A DNA stretch of 64,000 nucleotides from Marinobacter zhejiangensis (GTDB taxonomy: Bacteria; Pseudomonadota; Gammaproteobacteria; Pseudomonadales; Oleiphilaceae). The notes under the pieces were generated by a model. It did not search any database, was not told the origin of the DNA, and saw only the letters and a program-made list of their open reading frames with translations. Both the position numbers and the translations under genes were made by a program. Below, in pieces: positions 44,604 through 53,864 of this stretch (position 1 is its first letter; each line of letters opens with the position of its first letter). The DNA is taken from the NCBI RefSeq assembly GCF_900114775.1, contig NZ_FOUE01000001.1, forward strand, positions 124,001 through 188,000, in the 5' to 3' direction.

Positions 44604-45314
44604 ATGAAAACCCTACCGGCCCTGATTCTGGCCATCGCCACCGTGCTGTCCTCCGCCCTGATCATGGAGGGATTGATGTCCCTGCGTACCAGCGACCGCT
44701 TTGTCACCGTCAAAGGGGTCGCCGAGCGTGAAGTGCAGGCTGACCTGGCGTTGTGGCCGCTGCGTTTCGTCGCAACCGGCGATACCCTGCAACAGGCTCA
44801 GGAAAGCGCACGGGCCAGCCGCGAAGCCATCATGGCCTTTCTTCAGCTGCAAGCCATCGACAGCGAGGCGGTGGAACTGCAGCGGCTGGACGTGACGGAT
44901 ACCCGCGCCAACCCGTACCAGAACCAGAGCGGTGCCCAACGCTTTATTGTTAGCCAGACCCTGATGGTTCGTAGCGGTGACATCACCAAAATTCAGCAGG
45001 CGGCGCAGGGTGTCAGCGAGCTGGTGGACTCCGGCGTCGTTCTATCCGCTGACTACGGCCCCAGCGGCCCCACTTACCTGTTCAGCGACCTGAACAGCAT
45101 CAAGCCGGAGATGATTGCCGAGGCCACCTCAGCGGCGCGTGAAGCTGCCAGCCAGTTTGCCCAGGATGCCGACACCACCCTCGCCGGCATTCGCCGCGCC
45201 AACCAGGGGGTCTTCCAGATCCTGCCGCGTGATCAGGCGCCGGGTGTCAGTGAAGGCCAGCAACCCATCAAGACCGTGCGGGTTGTCGCCACCGTGGAAT
45301 ACTACCTGGACTGA
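44604..45314 (+). CDS. SIMPL-domain periplasmic protein
   Basis: A 236-residue exported protein. The N-terminal hydrophobic segment (about 5-25) may be a signal peptide or anchor. The SIMPL (DUF541) domain follows: VTVKGVAEREVQADLALWPL near the start, QRFIVSQTLMVRSGDITKIQ in the middle and the C-terminal TVRVVATVEYYLD. Relatives such as YggE are linked to oxidative-stress defence in E. coli (known), with unclear mechanism. AAAGGA lies upstream of the ATG. Confidence 0.88.
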   Translation: MKTLPALILAIATVLSSALIMEGLMSLRTSDRFVTVKGVAEREVQADLALWPLRFVATGDTLQQAQESARASREAIMAFLQLQAIDSEAVELQRLDVTDTRANPYQNQSGAQRFIVSQTLMVRSGDITKIQQAAQGVSELVDSGVVLSADYGPSGPTYLFSDLNSIKPEMIAEATSAAREAASQFAQDADTTLAGIRRANQGVFQILPRDQAPGVSEGQQPIKTVRVVATVEYYLD

Positions 45315-45329
45315 CCGTCCGCCCGCTCC

Positions 45330-48300
45330 TCAAGGAGCCTCTGTAGCAGAAGGGCCGTCCATGCTGTTCTGCCACAACCACTCATCCAGTGCCGCCAACA
45401 GCTGGCTGTAGGCTTCACGAATCTGGCGCCATAGCTCATCCAGGTCAGGTTCACCTCTGAGAATGCCCTGTTCCAGGTGCTGGGACAGGGCCGTGACCGG
45501 AGTGTCCCCCAGACTTCCCACCAGCCCTCGCAACGAATGCAGGGTGGCAGCCGCCTGGTCGGGCTGACCCGACTGCCAGTCCTGATAGGCCTGATCCAGA
45601 GGCACCTGGCCACGATTAAGCACATTCCGGGCAATGGCCAATACCGCTTCACGGGCACCGGATTCGTTACCCGTGACCGCCAGCAAACGACTGAGCGGTG
45701 CCAATAGGGTGTCCTGGCCGGTCCCGCCATCCGGCAGGCGTGCGTCACCCGGCACAACCGCATCGACGTGCCGGGCAACGGTTTCGATCAGCTCCGCATA
45801 CACCACCGGCTTGGCCACAAAGTCCGACATTCCGGCATCCTGGCAGCTTTCGCGCTCACTGGCCAAAACCCCCGCCGTCATCGCCACAATCGGCAGCTCC
45901 AGGCCCAGTTCTTCGCGAATCTTGCGAGTGGCGGTCAAACCATCCATCACCGGCATCTGGATATCCATCAGCACCAGGTCATAGGCATCAGGCTCCGCTG
46001 TCAGGCGCTCAACCGCAAGTTGGCCGTTGCCAACCACGGTGACTTCCGCCCCCACCCCCGCCAGGAACTCGGTAGCGACAATCTGGTTGAGGTCATTGTC
46101 TTCCACCAGCAACAACCTGATGCCCTGCAAGGTTCGCAGCAACGGCCGTTCCCGCTCAGTCTTGGTCCGGGTTATGCCCGTTCCTACGGAGCGCAGTTCA
46201 CAGAGTTTTTCCACCATCCGCTGCCGTGTGACCGGTTTGACCAGCACCGCCGACACCAGCGATGACAGCCCTTGCCGGGCCTGGGGATCGTAGTCATGGG
46301 GCGAAACCGTCGCCACGACCAACAGGTCAGGATTGGCCGCAGCATCACGCATACTGGCCAATGCCTGCTCCCGTTCCGGTGTGTCGGGCAACTGGTCGGT
46401 AACTACAACGTCGTAGGGCAAGCCATGGGCATGTTTTGTACCAATCAGCGCCAACGCGTCTTCAACAGAACCAACAGCATCCAACTGCAGACCGGTCTGC
46501 GCAAAGGTGCGGGACAGGTAATCGCGACCGGTTTCACTGCCATCCAGCAACAACACCCGCAACCCAGCCAAAGCGTCGATCGCGTCATCACCCTCGGTCA
46601 CATCCTGTACCGCCAACGGCACGGTGAGGGTAAAGCAGCTGCCTTTGCCAGCCTCACTGACAACCTCAATCGCCCCTGACATCAACGTCGCCAGCTGGCG
46701 GGAGATGGCCAGTCCCAGCCCCGTGCCCCCGAAACGCCGGGTCATTGAACTATCCGCCTGGGTAAAGGCCTGGAACAACCGCTGTATCTGGTCCTCATTC
46801 ATCCCGATACCGGTATCACGAACACTGCAGCGCAGGGTTGCCTGATCCCCGTCCTGATGCGCCAGTTCGATCAGCAGGGCGACTTCACCCTGTTCGGTAA
46901 ACTTGATCGCATTGGACAGCAGGTTGAGCAAAATCTGGCGGATTCGTAACTCATCTCCCACCAGTCGACGAGGAACGTCTGAGGATACCCCGATCACCGG
47001 CTGCAGCGACTTGTTGCCAGCCGCAATGGTCATTACGGTCGCCAGACTATTGACCAGCTCGTCCAGGTCGAAGGGTTCGGCCTCAATATCCAGGCGTCCC
47101 GCTTCGATCTTCGAAAAATCAAGAATGTCATTAATGATTTCAAGCAGCGTTTGCCCTGCGGTCTGGATCATCTCAACATACTGGTGCTGATCGCTGCTCA
47201 TGGGGGTTTTCGCCAGAATCTGGGTCATCCCCAGCACCGCGTTCATCGGGGTGCGGATCTCATGGCTCATGTTGGCAACAAAATCGCTCTTCGCGCGGTT
47301 GGCCTGTTCCGCCGCTTCCCTGGCCTGACGCAGGCTTTCTTCGGCCTGGCGCTGCGCGGTCACATCCCGCAGGATCACCCCGATAAAGTCTTCACCATCT
47401 GCCTGCCAATGGGACATGGAGTACTCAACGGGGAAACGCCGCCCGGTGTTATCCACACATTGCGAGTGGATATTTTCCACCCGTCGGTGGTTCGATCCAG
47501 TTTTCAGCAGTAATTCCAACCTGTTACGAACCAGCTCACGCTCACTGTCGACAAACAGCTGGTCTACCGACAGCTCTCTCATCTGCTTTTCCGTCAGCCG
47601 TAAGCTTTCCGACGCCGCCGGGTTCGCCGACTCAATCCGTCCGGATCCGTCGGCAATGAAAATCATCTCGTTCGCATTGTCGGCAAGGGTTGAAAACTTC
47701 TGTTCCGAGCGTACCAGTGCCGACGTCAGTTCCTCGGCCAGAGCCAGCGCGCGGGAACGGGTGAACACCAGCGCCCGGACAAAAGAAAACAGCAGGAAGC
47801 TGATCACCACACCACTGATCAGGATGACCTGGGCCTTCTGCAGGTCGAGGGAGTGCGTAAAGGCTGGCAACGAAGTCACCTGGACCGTCCAGGTGCGATC
47901 AATGATGTTCACCGGAATAGTGGAAACGAAGGGGTCGACCAGCGGTGACGCCGAACCCGGCACCTCATCGGACTGATACATCAGGTCCTTGGGTGAGACT
48001 GAATCCCCGTCAAACACCGCTACCGCCACCTGGGGGAACTGGCTTTTCAGAATCCCCTCCATCAGGTCGTCCATCCGGAAGGGACTGTAAACCACACCTA
48101 GCATGTACTCACGACGCTGGGCCGTTGTCGCCGGGACAATCCCCCCCTGATACAGGGGCAGGTACATCAAGAAGCCTGACTGAATGCCGACACTGGTTTC
48201 TTGCACCAGAGTGATCTTGGCGGACACTGAGGCCTGACCGCTGTCCCGCGCCGCCGCTATGGCCTGTCGGCGCAGGGTTTCGGAGAACATGTCGTAGCCA

Positions 48301-49661
48301 TGGGCCCGCTGGTTACGCCAGTCGAAGGGCTCCAGGTAAACAATCGACACATAGACTTCCCGGTCTCCGGCAGGTTTGACCTCAAAATCCGGAAAACCGT
48401 CCCCGCGTACCGAGGCCATGAAGGTCTGTTTTTCCACCTCACTCTGGATGTACCGCGCGAACCCGACTCCCTGGATACCCGGGTAGTTCTCACTCAGGTC
48501 CAGGTCTTCAACAAAACGTTTCCACTCACTCCGTGACACCGTTTCAGAAGCGTTAAACAGACCAATCCCACCCCGCAACACTTGCTGATAGTCGAGCATT
48601 CGATCGGAAACCCGCTCGCGAATGGTCTCGGCCAGATAGTCGAACTGCTCCGCGCCTTTCTCCTGAACCGTATCCAGGGCCATCCGCCACATCAGTATCG
48701 CCACACCCAGGGCAAACAGCAGCACCGACCACGGCAACAGAATCTCTCGTCGCCGTTCTTCAGCCTGCCTACGGTATTCCAGCAGGTCAGCGGCGAGCAT
48801 CAAACCGCAGCAAACCCAAAGTACGATGAACGCATCCAGAGCAAGCAGCGAGTCATTAGTACTGCCGAAAACGAAGGGACCGCCCCCCTGGATGGTGACA
48901 TAAATGGCAATGCTCGATACGGCGGCAACGCAGAGGGTCACGCCACGCAGGCCGAAGACGTAAGCGGCATAGGCCAGTCCGGGCACAAACAGGAAGGTCA
49001 GCAAACGGGCATTGGGCTTGTCAGTCACTTGGTTGCCGAACACCAGGTAGGAGACCAGCAGGAAAATCACCGACAGCAGCAGCCCATGACCAACCAGCCG
49101 GAAATTGGGCTTCCACTGCGGCTTCTGCCGCCAGACCAGAATCAGTGGGGTGATCACCAGCATACCGGTGCAATCCCCCAGCCACCAAGTGGCCAGAATG
49201 CTGCCAGCAAGATCCAAGGACCCAAAACCAAAACCAACCAGCGTCAGGGTGCCACCGACGGCGCTGACGCCAGCGGACACGGCTACAGCCAACAGGTAAC
49301 GGAATACCCCGGTTACGGAGTGGAAGGAGCGGTTGCCATCTAGGCTGCCGCGCACCAGCCTGGCCGCGACTACGGCTTCCACAGTATTGCCGATGGCAAT
49401 CGCCAGTGATGCCGCGCCATTCACCAGCCAGGTTTCGGCATCAATGCCGAAGGAGACGAAGTTGACCAGCAAGGCCCCCAGGGTAATGGCCGGCCAAACC
49501 CGTTCTCCAGCCAGCAACAAGGCGGCCAGAGCAATGCCCGATGGCGGCCAGACCGGCGACACATTGGTGGTTTCGAACGCCAGGGAAAGCCCGAAGTAGC
49601 CTGCCAGGAAGTACAGCAAGGCCAGGCCAATCACGCTGGCAAAACGGTTAAGCTGGATCAT
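45330..49661 (-). CDS. Hybrid histidine kinase MASE1-CHASE-PAS-HisKA-HATPase-REC-REC-HPt
   Basis: A 1443-residue sensor kinase. Order by approximate residue: MASE1 membrane domain (1-290), CHASE periplasmic sensor (345-550; YPGIQGVGFARYIQ, FDWRNQRAHGYDMF), PAS (635-770), HisKA with phospho-His near 799 (VANMSHEIRTPMNAVLGM), HATPase (GTGLGLAISRQLATLMSG), a first receiver keeping VVVTDQLPD but with a reduced acidic pocket (LLLDGS), a complete receiver (VEDND, VLMDIQMPVMDG, near 1231) and an HPt domain with His near 1375 (LHSLRGLVGSLG). All relay steps are present on one chain, yet no response regulator is adjacent. The start ATG is at 49659-49661; an upstream TTG is less likely. Confidence 0.9.
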   Translation of the reverse strand: MIQLNRFASVIGLALLYFLAGYFGLSLAFETTNVSPVWPPSGIALAALLLAGERVWPAITLGALLVNFVSFGIDAETWLVNGAASLAIAIGNTVEAVVAARLVRGSLDGNRSFHSVTGVFRYLLAVAVSAGVSAVGGTLTLVGFGFGSLDLAGSILATWWLGDCTGMLVITPLILVWRQKPQWKPNFRLVGHGLLLSVIFLLVSYLVFGNQVTDKPNARLLTFLFVPGLAYAAYVFGLRGVTLCVAAVSSIAIYVTIQGGGPFVFGSTNDSLLALDAFIVLWVCCGLMLAADLLEYRRQAEERRREILLPWSVLLFALGVAILMWRMALDTVQEKGAEQFDYLAETIRERVSDRMLDYQQVLRGGIGLFNASETVSRSEWKRFVEDLDLSENYPGIQGVGFARYIQSEVEKQTFMASVRGDGFPDFEVKPAGDREVYVSIVYLEPFDWRNQRAHGYDMFSETLRRQAIAAARDSGQASVSAKITLVQETSVGIQSGFLMYLPLYQGGIVPATTAQRREYMLGVVYSPFRMDDLMEGILKSQFPQVAVAVFDGDSVSPKDLMYQSDEVPGSASPLVDPFVSTIPVNIIDRTWTVQVTSLPAFTHSLDLQKAQVILISGVVISFLLFSFVRALVFTRSRALALAEELTSALVRSEQKFSTLADNANEMIFIADGSGRIESANPAASESLRLTEKQMRELSVDQLFVDSERELVRNRLELLLKTGSNHRRVENIHSQCVDNTGRRFPVEYSMSHWQADGEDFIGVILRDVTAQRQAEESLRQAREAAEQANRAKSDFVANMSHEIRTPMNAVLGMTQILAKTPMSSDQHQYVEMIQTAGQTLLEIINDILDFSKIEAGRLDIEAEPFDLDELVNSLATVMTIAAGNKSLQPVIGVSSDVPRRLVGDELRIRQILLNLLSNAIKFTEQGEVALLIELAHQDGDQATLRCSVRDTGIGMNEDQIQRLFQAFTQADSSMTRRFGGTGLGLAISRQLATLMSGAIEVVSEAGKGSCFTLTVPLAVQDVTEGDDAIDALAGLRVLLLDGSETGRDYLSRTFAQTGLQLDAVGSVEDALALIGTKHAHGLPYDVVVTDQLPDTPEREQALASMRDAAANPDLLVVATVSPHDYDPQARQGLSSLVSAVLVKPVTRQRMVEKLCELRSVGTGITRTKTERERPLLRTLQGIRLLLVEDNDLNQIVATEFLAGVGAEVTVVGNGQLAVERLTAEPDAYDLVLMDIQMPVMDGLTATRKIREELGLELPIVAMTAGVLASERESCQDAGMSDFVAKPVVYAELIETVARHVDAVVPGDARLPDGGTGQDTLLAPLSRLLAVTGNESGAREAVLAIARNVLNRGQVPLDQAYQDWQSGQPDQAAATLHSLRGLVGSLGDTPVTALSQHLEQGILRGEPDLDELWRQIREAYSQLLAALDEWLWQNSMDGPSATEAP

Positions 49662-49703
49662 AGGTGGTCGGGTTCCCAAGACCGATAAGACAACAGCCCA
49701 TTG

Positions 49704-50771
49704 TTACTGGGTTTGCACCATTTCATCAGTGACCTGGTACTGCCCGGACAGCCATGCCACCACTTCTCTGGCAGCGGGGTGATCAAAGCCAAGGTAACAT
49801 GCCTTCAGCGCGGCCATCTTGTCCTGGCTCAACCGCGACAACCCGGCATCCTCGAGTACCAGCAGGTCACGACTGAGCTGCGCTGCCAATTCGTCCCCAA
49901 CAATGAGACTGGCGGCCTTCCGGAACGCCTGACCATACTGGTATTGATCACCGAGACGATAGCTCTCTGCCAGGGTCACCGCCGGAATCTGGGTCAATGT
50001 GGACTGCAACGCCGGATTTACCCCATGGCCGGCGATAAAATCGGCATTGGCTGCAGGCCGCCCGGTCACCGCCCGCAAGTGAAGGTGGCGGGACATTCGG
50101 TCACCATCGTTGACCGGGTAGTTGTCCCACAGAAATGGTCGCCGCCCGAGCTGGCCGGCGACCCGGGCCAGATGCCCCGGCGAGATTTCCCGGGAACAGA
50201 CTTCCTCGCCCGTCCAGAACACTTCCACAGTCGGATCCAGGGCAGCACCGAGGTCTTCCAGATACCGGTCCGGGCGTTGACCGAATACCCGGTCCAGCAC
50301 GCCATCATCCGAATAGTAACTGGGGCAGACAAATAACCGGCCCGCGCCAGTCCTGGCCTTGACCCAATGGACGATGTCCGCCTGAGTTCGAGCCAGGTCC
50401 GGGGTATCACTCTTCATGTCATCAAACAGGATGGCCAGATCATCAACCCCAAGCCCATCCAGAAACGCCAGTTTGTCAGCTAACGCAGAACGGGCGCCAT
50501 CGTCAAAACGGTTAAAAATTTCGAATGGACTCAGGCCGATACCAAAACGCACCCCGTGGCTACGACAGAACCCGGCAAAGCGCGCCAGCGCCGCTGCGTC
50601 CTCCGCAGGGTGGGGCTGCTGCCAGTCGCGCCTCAGATAACGGTCGGCTTTGGGCGCATACAGATAGAACCGATAACCATGGGGGGCCAGGGTTTCAACC
50701 AGGCGCTCCCGCTCGGACCATCGCCAGAGTGGGCCGTAGAAACCTTCGATAATGCCAAGCTCGGGCAACAT
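49704..50771 (-). CDS. GH84-type beta-N-acetylglucosaminidase domain protein
   Basis: A 355-residue protein with no signal peptide. It opens with GIIEGFYGPLW and contains the paired catalytic Asp residues in LAILFDDMKSD (117-118), then PSYYSDDGVLD and EVFWTGEEVCS, the landmarks of family GH84 (O-GlcNAcase/hyaluronidase-like, substrate-assisted mechanism). RPFLWDNYPVNDGDRMSR is also typical. GH84 enzymes remove N-acetylglucosamine from glycans or proteins; here the protein is apparently cytoplasmic. The ATG at 50769-50771 lacks a good ribosome-binding site, but homologues begin close to GIIEGFYG. Only 19 bases separate it from the VOC gene, so it is co-transcribed with it. Confidence 0.87.
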   Translation of the reverse strand: MLPELGIIEGFYGPLWRWSERERLVETLAPHGYRFYLYAPKADRYLRRDWQQPHPAEDAAALARFAGFCRSHGVRFGIGLSPFEIFNRFDDGARSALADKLAFLDGLGVDDLAILFDDMKSDTPDLARTQADIVHWVKARTGAGRLFVCPSYYSDDGVLDRVFGQRPDRYLEDLGAALDPTVEVFWTGEEVCSREISPGHLARVAGQLGRRPFLWDNYPVNDGDRMSRHLHLRAVTGRPAANADFIAGHGVNPALQSTLTQIPAVTLAESYRLGDQYQYGQAFRKAASLIVGDELAAQLSRDLLVLEDAGLSRLSQDKMAALKACYLGFDHPAAREVVAWLSGQYQVTDEMVQTQ

Positions 50772-50790
50772 TGGGGTCGTCGTCAACAAA

Positions 50791-51201
50791 TCAGGTATCC
50801 TCAGGGCCGACCCACATAAACGGATTATGAGCCAGCTCCCAGAGGTGGCCGTCGGGGTCCGCAAAATAGCCGGAGTATCCGCCCCAGAAAACCTTCTGCG
50901 GCTTCTTGATTTCGGTGGCGCCAGCGGCAATGGCCTCGGCCATCAGGCGATCGACAGCAGCCTCGGAGTCCAGGTTGTGGGCAATGGTCACACCACGAAA
51001 ACCCTGCCCCTGCGCCGAGACCTGGGCATCCTCGGCAAGGTCTTCGCGCCCATACAGGCCGAGCCAGGTGCCATTCAACGGAAAAAATGCGACCGATGGC
51101 GGCGACTCCAGCTGAGGCAGCCCGAGACCATCCCGGTAAAACCGAACCGATCGTTCCAGGTCTTCCACCCCCAGGGTAATCATGCTCATACGTGGCTTCA
51201 T
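50791..51201 (-). CDS. VOC (glyoxalase/dioxygenase fold) family protein
   Basis: A 136-residue protein with the paired beta-alpha-beta-beta-beta units of the vicinal-oxygen-chelate fold. The start ITLGVEDLERSVRFYRDGLG and the C-terminal GYSGYFADPDGHLWELAHNP carry the usual His/Glu metal positions. It resembles small uncharacterised glyoxalase-superfamily proteins rather than GloA. GGAGG lies 8 bases before the ATG at 51199-51201. It is in line with the SDR and GH84 genes. Confidence 0.87.
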   Translation of the reverse strand: MKPRMSMITLGVEDLERSVRFYRDGLGLPQLESPPSVAFFPLNGTWLGLYGREDLAEDAQVSAQGQGFRGVTIAHNLDSEAAVDRLMAEAIAAGATEIKKPQKVFWGGYSGYFADPDGHLWELAHNPFMWVGPEDT

Positions 51202-51237
51202 GGCCAACACCTCCGTTGTCTGCGCCCCACCATCGCT

Positions 51238-51900
51238 TTACCAGGGCAATAGCTCGCCGTTGCTGTGCCAGAACGACCCAGTGTTATCCAGGCTGAGATC
51301 AGCAATTCGCCGGGCCAGCCCTTCCGCCGATTCCTCCGGCGTGATCAACCCACCAAAATTCACCATGCGGGTTTTGACGTAACCGGGATGCAGCAGGGCG
51401 ACCGCAATCCCCCGGGGTTTCAGGTCCACCGCCAGCGACTTGCCAAAGGCATTGAGGGCCGCCTTGGATGCCCGGTAGCCGTAGCGTCCGCCGGAATCAT
51501 TATCGGCAATGGACCCCATCCGGCTGGTGATGTTGGCGACTTTGCTGCCATCGCCAAGGTGCCCCAACAAGGCTTCTGTCACCCGTAGCGGGGCGTACGC
51601 ATTGATTTCCATCTGGCGGCGAATGGAATCGAAGTCGATGTGTCCCAGCTGTTCGTCCTGCAACAATCCGGCGTTGTTGATCAGCAGGTCCAAGTGGACA
51701 CCACCCAACTCTCCAGCCAGGCGCGCAACACCTTCCTCGGTGGTGACATCGACGCCGTCGATAACCTGGGCAGCGACCTCTGCCAGCTCATCCGAGCCTT
51801 GCCTACACGCTCCAATCACCTGCCAGCCTTCGCTTGCATAATGCCTGGCCAAGGCCAGCCCCACCCCGCGGTTTGCTCCGGTAATCAGCACCGTTTTCAT
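51238..51900 (-). CDS. Short-chain dehydrogenase/reductase
   Basis: A 220-residue classical-type SDR. The N-terminal TGANRGVGLALARHYA binds NAD(P), NNAG is present (LLINNAGLLQ), and the catalytic triad appears as Ser (NITSRMGSI), then YGYRASKAAL with Tyr and Lys. It is somewhat short, like the C-factor/CsgA-type subfamily. Substrate unknown. It heads a minus-strand group with the VOC and GH84 genes. Confidence 0.9.
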   Translation of the reverse strand: MKTVLITGANRGVGLALARHYASEGWQVIGACRQGSDELAEVAAQVIDGVDVTTEEGVARLAGELGGVHLDLLINNAGLLQDEQLGHIDFDSIRRQMEINAYAPLRVTEALLGHLGDGSKVANITSRMGSIADNDSGGRYGYRASKAALNAFGKSLAVDLKPRGIAVALLHPGYVKTRMVNFGGLITPEESAEGLARRIADLSLDNTGSFWHSNGELLPW

Positions 51901-52076
51901 CGCTGCCTCCTGACGTTATACGGCTTTCAAGATAGACCACTGACCACCATGCTACCTCATTTCACAGCGACTTCGTGTTGGTAATCGGTATAAGCGGCGG
52001 TGGCTAAAAAGATTCACCGTTCTAAGACGTTTGACTAACTACCCACAGTTACATCATCTACCATAATAAAAGGTCA

Positions 52077-52094
52077 ATCCGCGTCGACGGATTC
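52077..52094. repeat. Inverted repeat upstream of the TRAP operon
   Basis: AATCCG-CGTCGA-CGGATT, 6-base arms around 6 bases, about 80 bases before dctP. It could be an operator for a regulator of TRAP uptake encoded elsewhere, since no regulator gene is adjacent. Chance occurrence is possible. Confidence 0.35.
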
Positions 52095-52171
52095 GTCTGG
52101 AGTCGGCTTTAACCCGAGCAACTCCCGTCACCTCAAACAATCACAATAAAGACAGAAAGGATCGACGAACC

Positions 52172-53248
52172 ATGAAATTACGTTCTGTGTTTTCTGCCCT
52201 GACCCTCACCCTGACCTCTGCATTCTCCACCGGCCAGGCGGTTGCTGAAGAAACCTATACCCTGCGCATGGCTGAAACCTGGGGCCCGAACTTCCCGGTC
52301 TTCGGTGATGTCACCAAAGGCATGGCCCGTATGGTCGACGAAATGTCCGATGGCCGCCTGACCATCCGCATTGACTCCGCCAACCGCCACAAGGCCCCCT
52401 TTGGCGTGTTCGATATGGTCAAGGCTGGCCAGTACGATATGGGGCACTCCGCCTCCTATTACTGGAAGGGCAAAGTCCCCAACACCCTGTTTTTCACCAG
52501 CATGCCCTTTGGCATGACCGCATTGGAGCAATACGCCTGGTTTTATTACGACGATGGCATGGAGCTGATGCAGGAGGTCTACGAGCCTCACAACATGCTG
52601 TCATTCCCCGGCGGTAACACCGGCATCCAGATGGGCGGCTGGTTCACCAAGGAGATCAATTCCCTGGAAGATCTGCAGGGCCTGAAAATGCGTATCCCAG
52701 GCTTCGCGGGTGAAGTGTTTGCCGAGGTTGGCGTAAACCCAACCAACATTGCGCCGGGAGAGCTCTACACCGCGCTGGAACGCGGCACTATCGACGCCGT
52801 CGAGTGGGTAGGGCCCGCCCTTGACCTGCGCCTGGGTTTCCAGCAGATCGCCGACTACTACTACACAGGCTGGCATGAGCCGGCGACCGAGCTGCAGTTC
52901 CTGATCAACAAGGACAGCTGGGAAAAACTCCCGGACGACCTGCAAGAGATTCTCCGCGTTGCCATGCGCACGGCCGCTTACGACATGCTGGTGATGAGCA
53001 TGCACGAGAATGCCAACGCCTGGGCGTCCATCCAGTCCGAGCACCCGAATATCCAGGTCCGCACCTTCCCGGATGACGTCATCCAGGCCATGTACAACGC
53101 CAACAACAAACTGCTGGAGGAAGCGGCCGAGCGTGATGACCTGGCTCGACGCATCGTCGACTCCCAGGCCGCGTACCTCCACAACGCCCGCGCCTACACC
53201 AACATTTCTGACCGGGCCTACCTCAACACCATGGCAGAGCTGGAGTAA
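52172..53248 (+). CDS. TRAP transporter substrate-binding protein, DctP/TakP-like
   Basis: A 358-residue periplasmic protein with a signal peptide ending near AVA-EE (residue 25). Family features: LEDLQGLKMRIPGFAGEVFA carrying the conserved substrate Arg, followed by ELYTALERGTIDAVEWVGPA. The Trp in AVEWVGP and the segment GFQQIADYYYTGWHEPATEL resemble the alpha-keto-acid-binding TakP subgroup (inference). Small- and large-subunit genes follow. AGAAAGGA lies upstream of the ATG. Confidence 0.9.
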   Translation: MKLRSVFSALTLTLTSAFSTGQAVAEETYTLRMAETWGPNFPVFGDVTKGMARMVDEMSDGRLTIRIDSANRHKAPFGVFDMVKAGQYDMGHSASYYWKGKVPNTLFFTSMPFGMTALEQYAWFYYDDGMELMQEVYEPHNMLSFPGGNTGIQMGGWFTKEINSLEDLQGLKMRIPGFAGEVFAEVGVNPTNIAPGELYTALERGTIDAVEWVGPALDLRLGFQQIADYYYTGWHEPATELQFLINKDSWEKLPDDLQEILRVAMRTAAYDMLVMSMHENANAWASIQSEHPNIQVRTFPDDVIQAMYNANNKLLEEAAERDDLARRIVDSQAAYLHNARAYTNISDRAYLNTMAELE

Positions 53249-53318
53249 ACTGGCCGCAGTGAACGCCGGGACTGCCCCTGAGACAGTCCCGGCTTTGTCG
53301 TTCTAAAGAGGTAACGCC

Positions 53319-53864
53319 ATGCGCTGGATTGAGAAACTGGATAACGGCCTCGCCTGGCTATCCAGAGCCTGCGGCTGGGTGGCCTGTGTGGCCATGCTAC
53401 TGATGCTGTTCAATGTGTTTTACGATGTCATCACCCGCTACATTTTCAACGATGTCTCCATCGGAATGCAGGAAATGGAGTGGCACCTGTATTCCGTGGT
53501 GTTTCTGCTGGGCATCCCCTACGCCCTGCAAACCGACGGTCATGTCCGGGTTGATGTGTTCTACGCCGGTCGCAGCGACACTTTCAAGGCCTGGATCAAC
53601 CTGATTGGCGCCCTGGTGTTTGTGATTCCTTTCGCCGTCCTCATCGGAACCTACGGCTACAGCTTTGCCCTAGAATCCCTCCACCTCGGTGAAAGCAGTG
53701 GCGACCCTGGCGGCCTCCCCTACCGCTGGATCATCAAGGCAGTGATTCCGCTGTCTGCGCTGTTCATTATTACCAGCGGCCTGGGCATGGTGACCTTCGC
53801 GCTCCGGGTGCTGAAAGGCGACCGTAGTTACCAGATCGAACACAGTGGGGAGGGACTGGCATGA
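53319..53864 (+). CDS. TRAP transporter small permease subunit (DctQ)
   Basis: A 181-residue inner-membrane protein with four transmembrane helices. The motif near MQEMEWHLYSVVFLLGIPYA and DGHVRVDVFY is diagnostic of DctQ. It pairs with the binding protein and the large DctM permease to import an organic acid driven by sodium or another ion gradient. It overlaps dctM by 4 bases. Confidence 0.93.
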   Translation: MRWIEKLDNGLAWLSRACGWVACVAMLLMLFNVFYDVITRYIFNDVSIGMQEMEWHLYSVVFLLGIPYALQTDGHVRVDVFYAGRSDTFKAWINLIGALVFVIPFAVLIGTYGYSFALESLHLGESSGDPGGLPYRWIIKAVIPLSALFIITSGLGMVTFALRVLKGDRSYQIEHSGEGLA

